Translations under genes and position numbers: made by a program
In this document: in pieces, positions 4,760-6,670 of the stretch
Layout of the letters: each line of letters begins with the position of its first letter
Position numbering within the stretch: position 1 is the first letter of the stretch
Notes under the pieces: generated by a model
The model's input: the letters and a program-made list of their open reading frames with translations, nothing else
What the model was told of the DNA's origin: nothing
The model's database searches: none
Assembly: GCA_902497145.1 (NCBI GenBank)
Contig: CABVDR010000099.1
Span: 1-6,670, forward strand
Source of the DNA: an uncultured Oscillospiraceae bacterium
GTDB lineage: Bacteria > Bacillota > Clostridia > Oscillospirales > Oscillospiraceae
Length of the DNA stretch: 6,670 nt
Direction: 5' to 3'

Positions 4760-6226
4760 ATGCTGGAACGTGGGAAAAAGGAACGAGAAGTGATTGAGAT
4801 TGTAGGGATAGACAGCTTGGTTCCGCAAGATCATCTGCTGCGAAGAATCGATCAGGCAGTAGATTTCAACCGGCTGTATGAAATAGTGGAACCGCTGTAT
4901 TGTGAAGATAATGGAAGGCCGAGCATAGACCCGGTGGTACTGTTCAAAATGGTGCTGATCCAGCATCTGTACGGCCTTCCATCGTTGCGGCGGACGGCGG
5001 AGGAAGTGAGTCTGAATGTGGGGTACCGGTGGTTTTTGGGATATTCCTTACAGGAAGAAACGCCGCATTTTTCAACGGTGAGCTATAACTTCCGGCACCG
5101 GTTTACTGGGGAGACGGTGGAGGCGGTATTCCGTTGGATACTGGAGGAAGTAGAGGCGGCGGGGTATCTGTCACCCAAAGTGGTTTTTATAGACGGCACC
5201 CATATCAAGGCCAATGCCAACACAAAAAAACAGGTAAAGGTACAGATACCGTCAGCGTCAAAGCACTATGCCAAAGAGTTGATGGAGGAAGTGAACGCAG
5301 AGCGCCAGGCCCACGGAAAGGAACCGTTTGACGGCGATGACGAGCCGCCGGCCGCGGCAAAAAAGAGGCGGGACAACACCTCGAAGAAGAAGCTTGCCCG
5401 GCGGAAGAAGGAGAAACTGCGTACAGTGAAGCAAAGCCAGACTGATCCGGACAGCGGCTTATTTGTAAAGGGGGAGCACAAACGGCAGTTCGCTTATGAA
5501 GCCCACACGGCCTGTGACAAGCACGGTTTTGTGCTGGAGACAGTGGTTACCCCCGGCAATGTACATGACAGTGTGGCCTTTGATGAAGTATACGAGAAAG
5601 TGACGGAGCAATTCCCGGAAGTAGAAACGATTGTTGCAGACTCCGCCTACAAGACCCCGCATATCTGCAAAAAGGTCTTTCAGGATAAGCGGGTGCTGTC
5701 CACCGCTTACAAACGGCCCCAGACCAGGAAGGGCGGCCATGAATGGTGGAAGTACGTCTATGATGAATACTACGACTGTGTGATTTGTCTGGAATACCAG
5801 CTATTAACCTACCGCACCACCAACCGGGATGGATACCGGGAATACAAAAGCGACCCGAAGGTCTGCGCCAGCTGCCCCACCCGCCATCTGTGTACCCGCT
5901 CCAAGGGTTGCGTAAAAACTGTACAGCGGCACATCTGGAAGGACTACGAGGAGCTTGCGGATGACGCCCGCTATACGCCGGAGTACCAAGAGCTGTACAA
6001 GCGGCGCAAGCAAACCATTGAACGGGTCTTTGCTGATGCCAAGGAAAAACACGCCATGCGTTATACCCAATACAGAGGTTTGGCCCAGGTAACAAACTGG
6101 GTGAAGCTAAAGTTTGCTGCCTTAAATCTCAAAAAATTGGCCCGTTGGCTGTGGTCGGAGAACTCACGCTCCTGCCCTTCTCTACTCCTGTGTCTGTTTT
6201 TTCCCAGAATCCCGCTCTACGTTTGA
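4760..6226 (+). CDS. IS1182-family DDE transposase
   Basis: A full-length 488-residue transposase. The N-terminal part (1-100) carries the family's target/dimer region (LVPQDHLLRRID; RPSIDPVVLFKMVLIQHLYG). The catalytic triad is visible: D145 in FIDGTHIKANAN, D294 in IVADSAYKTP, and E421 in YKRRKQTIERVFADAKEKH, the Y-R-E-K signature of IS4-like DDE enzymes. Between the first two lies a highly basic insert (201-225) and TDPDSGLF (228-235); between D294 and E421 lie cysteines C340, C343, C369, C372, C378 and C384, resembling a zinc-binding insertion. It catalyses cut-and-paste transposition by acting on the 15-bp terminal repeats. The ATG at 4760 follows GGAGG (4743-4747) at a slightly long 12 bases. 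No frameshift or internal stop is seen, so the enzyme is probably functional. The stop codon lies in the loop of a hairpin at the right end. Confidence 0.94.
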   Translation: MLERGKKEREVIEIVGIDSLVPQDHLLRRIDQAVDFNRLYEIVEPLYCEDNGRPSIDPVVLFKMVLIQHLYGLPSLRRTAEEVSLNVGYRWFLGYSLQEETPHFSTVSYNFRHRFTGETVEAVFRWILEEVEAAGYLSPKVVFIDGTHIKANANTKKQVKVQIPSASKHYAKELMEEVNAERQAHGKEPFDGDDEPPAAAKKRRDNTSKKKLARRKKEKLRTVKQSQTDPDSGLFVKGEHKRQFAYEAHTACDKHGFVLETVVTPGNVHDSVAFDEVYEKVTEQFPEVETIVADSAYKTPHICKKVFQDKRVLSTAYKRPQTRKGGHEWWKYVYDEYYDCVICLEYQLLTYRTTNRDGYREYKSDPKVCASCPTRHLCTRSKGCVKTVQRHIWKDYEELADDARYTPEYQELYKRRKQTIERVFADAKEKHAMRYTQYRGLAQVTNWVKLKFAALNLKKLARWLWSENSRSCPSLLLCLFFPRIPLYV

Positions 6227-6243
6227 TGCGTAGACCGGGTTTC
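6211..6243 (+). terminator. Hairpin at IS right end, likely transposase terminator
   Basis: CCCGCTCTACG (6211-6221) pairs with CGTAGACCGGG (6229-6239) with one C-C mismatch, loop TTTGATG, followed by TTT. The transposase stop codon TGA (6224-6226) falls in the loop. It would limit transcription from the element into mobC. Confidence 0.5.
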
Positions 6244-6254
6244 TCGACAGACTG
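6240..6254. repeat. Right terminal inverted repeat
   Basis: TTTCTCGACAGACTG, the reverse complement of the left end with one mismatch. The direct repeat begins at the next base. Confidence 0.8.
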
Positions 6255-6280
6255 AAAGCCGCTGCTTGTGCAGCGGCTTT
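6255..6280. repeat. 26-bp target duplication, right copy
   Basis: Identical to 4655-4680, in the same orientation including the asymmetric loop TTGT. It lies 29 bases before the possible mobC start at 6310. As a hairpin it may still act as a weak terminator ahead of the mobC-relaxase genes. Confidence 0.8.
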
Positions 6281-6298
6281 GAACATATCAAGGGAACG

Positions 6299-6306
6299 AA
6301 GGTGAT
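6299..6306 (+). promoter_or_regulatory. mobC ribosome binding site, spaced for an AUC start
   Basis: AAGGTGAT (6299-6306) matches the anti-Shine-Dalgarno region. It lies 18 bases before the ATG at 6325, too far, but three bases (seven from the AAGG core) before an in-frame ATC at 6310 followed by CCG AAA AAA GAA ATG. Confidence 0.45.
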
Positions 6307-6324
6307 ACCATCCCGAAAAAAGAA

Positions 6325-6624
6325 ATGCACCATCTGCACATAGAGCTGACCCAAGAGCAGTACCGCCTGCTGTCCGCCAAGGCCAGGCAGTGCGGCCTGA
6401 GCAAGCGGGCCTTTCTCACCCGCCTTCTGGAAGGGCAGCCGGTCAAGGCGCTCCCCTCCCAGGAGATTAAGGCCCTGCGCACCGAGGTGCATAAGATCGG
6501 CGTCAACATCAACCAGATCGCCCGCAGCGTCAATGCCGGTATTGCCCGGGCGGAGGACGCCAGGCGGGGGCTGTACCTGCTGGAGCAGGTCTATGCGCTC
6601 ATGTACGAGGTGGCGAAAAAGTAA
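6325..6624 (+). CDS. mobC: MobC-like relaxosome accessory protein
   Basis: A 99-residue protein with an N-terminal ribbon-helix-helix-like part (LHIELTQEQYRLLSAKARQC, then GLSKRAFLTRLLEG, 24-37) and the MobC signature LRTEVHKIGVNINQIARSVNAG (51-72), followed by a C-terminal helix. MobC proteins bind near the origin of transfer and help the relaxase open and nick DNA before conjugation. Its stop overlaps the relaxase start by one base (TAATG), so the two are coupled. The start is uncertain: the ATG at 6325 lacks a well-spaced ribosome binding site, whereas an in-frame ATC at 6310 would give MPKKE as a prefix with good spacing. No promoter is visible between the insertion sequence and the gene. 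Confidence 0.88.
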   Translation: MHHLHIELTQEQYRLLSAKARQCGLSKRAFLTRLLEGQPVKALPSQEIKALRTEVHKIGVNINQIARSVNAGIARAEDARRGLYLLEQVYALMYEVAKK

Positions 6625-6670
6625 TGGCCATCACCAAGATCCTGGCCCGGAAGGGCCGCCTGGACGTGGG
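6624..6670 (+). CDS. Relaxase, 5' end only
   Basis: Begins at the ATG overlapping the mobC stop and runs off the right edge; only MAITKILARKGRLDV is visible. Position directly after mobC and the opening resemble relaxases of mobile elements of gut clostridia (MobA/VirD2-type, MOBP class), which nick the origin of transfer and pilot the strand into the recipient. The catalytic tyrosine and HUH motif lie outside the window, so this call leans on context. Confidence 0.7.
   Translation, partial: MAITKILARKGRLDV

Larger units (their letters stand above)
4681..6254 (+). mobile_element. Insertion sequence, IS1182 family, 1,574 bp
   Basis: Bounded by terminal inverted repeats CAGTCTGTCGAAAAA (4681-4695) and its counterpart at 6240-6254 (14 of 15 matches), containing one intact DDE transposase gene, and flanked by a 26-bp direct repeat. 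Size and transposase type fit the IS1182 family, for which I recall (from memory) target duplications of widely varying length and insertion near hairpins. The element appears complete and may be active. Its exact ends are set by the point where the direct repeat stops and the inverted repeat begins. Confidence 0.85.

Overview
The window looks like part of an integrative conjugative or mobilizable element from a GC-rich gut clostridium, probably of the Oscillospiraceae type. This rests on strong AGGAGG-type ribosome binding sites, the GC-rich coding style, and the MobC/relaxase pair at the right edge, which resembles transfer genes of such elements. The organism assignment is an inference. All recognised genes lie on the + strand.

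Layout, left to right. (1) 1-934: the 3' end of an unrecognised gene, then an unrecognised 211-residue protein. (2) 1012-1772: a tightly coupled pair, a 103-residue protein of unknown family followed two bases later by a VapD-family (Cas2-like) endoribonuclease. (3) 1795-3440: a good promoter, a leader with two adjacent hairpins, a 395-residue HipA-like kinase, then a second strong promoter and an acidic 89-residue protein. (4) 3441-3953: about 500 bases without a convincing gene, with two intrinsic terminators and then a dense run of inverted repeats (3732-3853) that I read as a candidate origin of transfer. (5) 3918-4634: a complete higBA toxin-antitoxin operon with a near-consensus promoter and a palindromic operator between -35 and -10. 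(6) 4681-6254: a complete 1,574-bp insertion sequence of the IS1182 type, flanked by a 26-bp direct repeat that is itself a whole hairpin. (7) 6299-6670: mobC, overlapping by one base the start of a relaxase gene that runs off the window.

How it fits together: relaxosome genes and their origin of transfer normally sit side by side. Here the candidate origin is separated from mobC/relaxase by a toxin-antitoxin operon and an insertion sequence that landed in the hairpin between that operon and mobC. Left of it sit two more toxin-like modules (VapD and HipA-like kinase), each with a small uncharacterised neighbour that could be an antitoxin. The window is therefore a stability/defence cargo stretch next to the transfer region of a mobile element. 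The least described parts are the 103-aa/VapD pair, the HipA-like kinase with its structured leader and acidic neighbour, and the two unknown proteins at the left.
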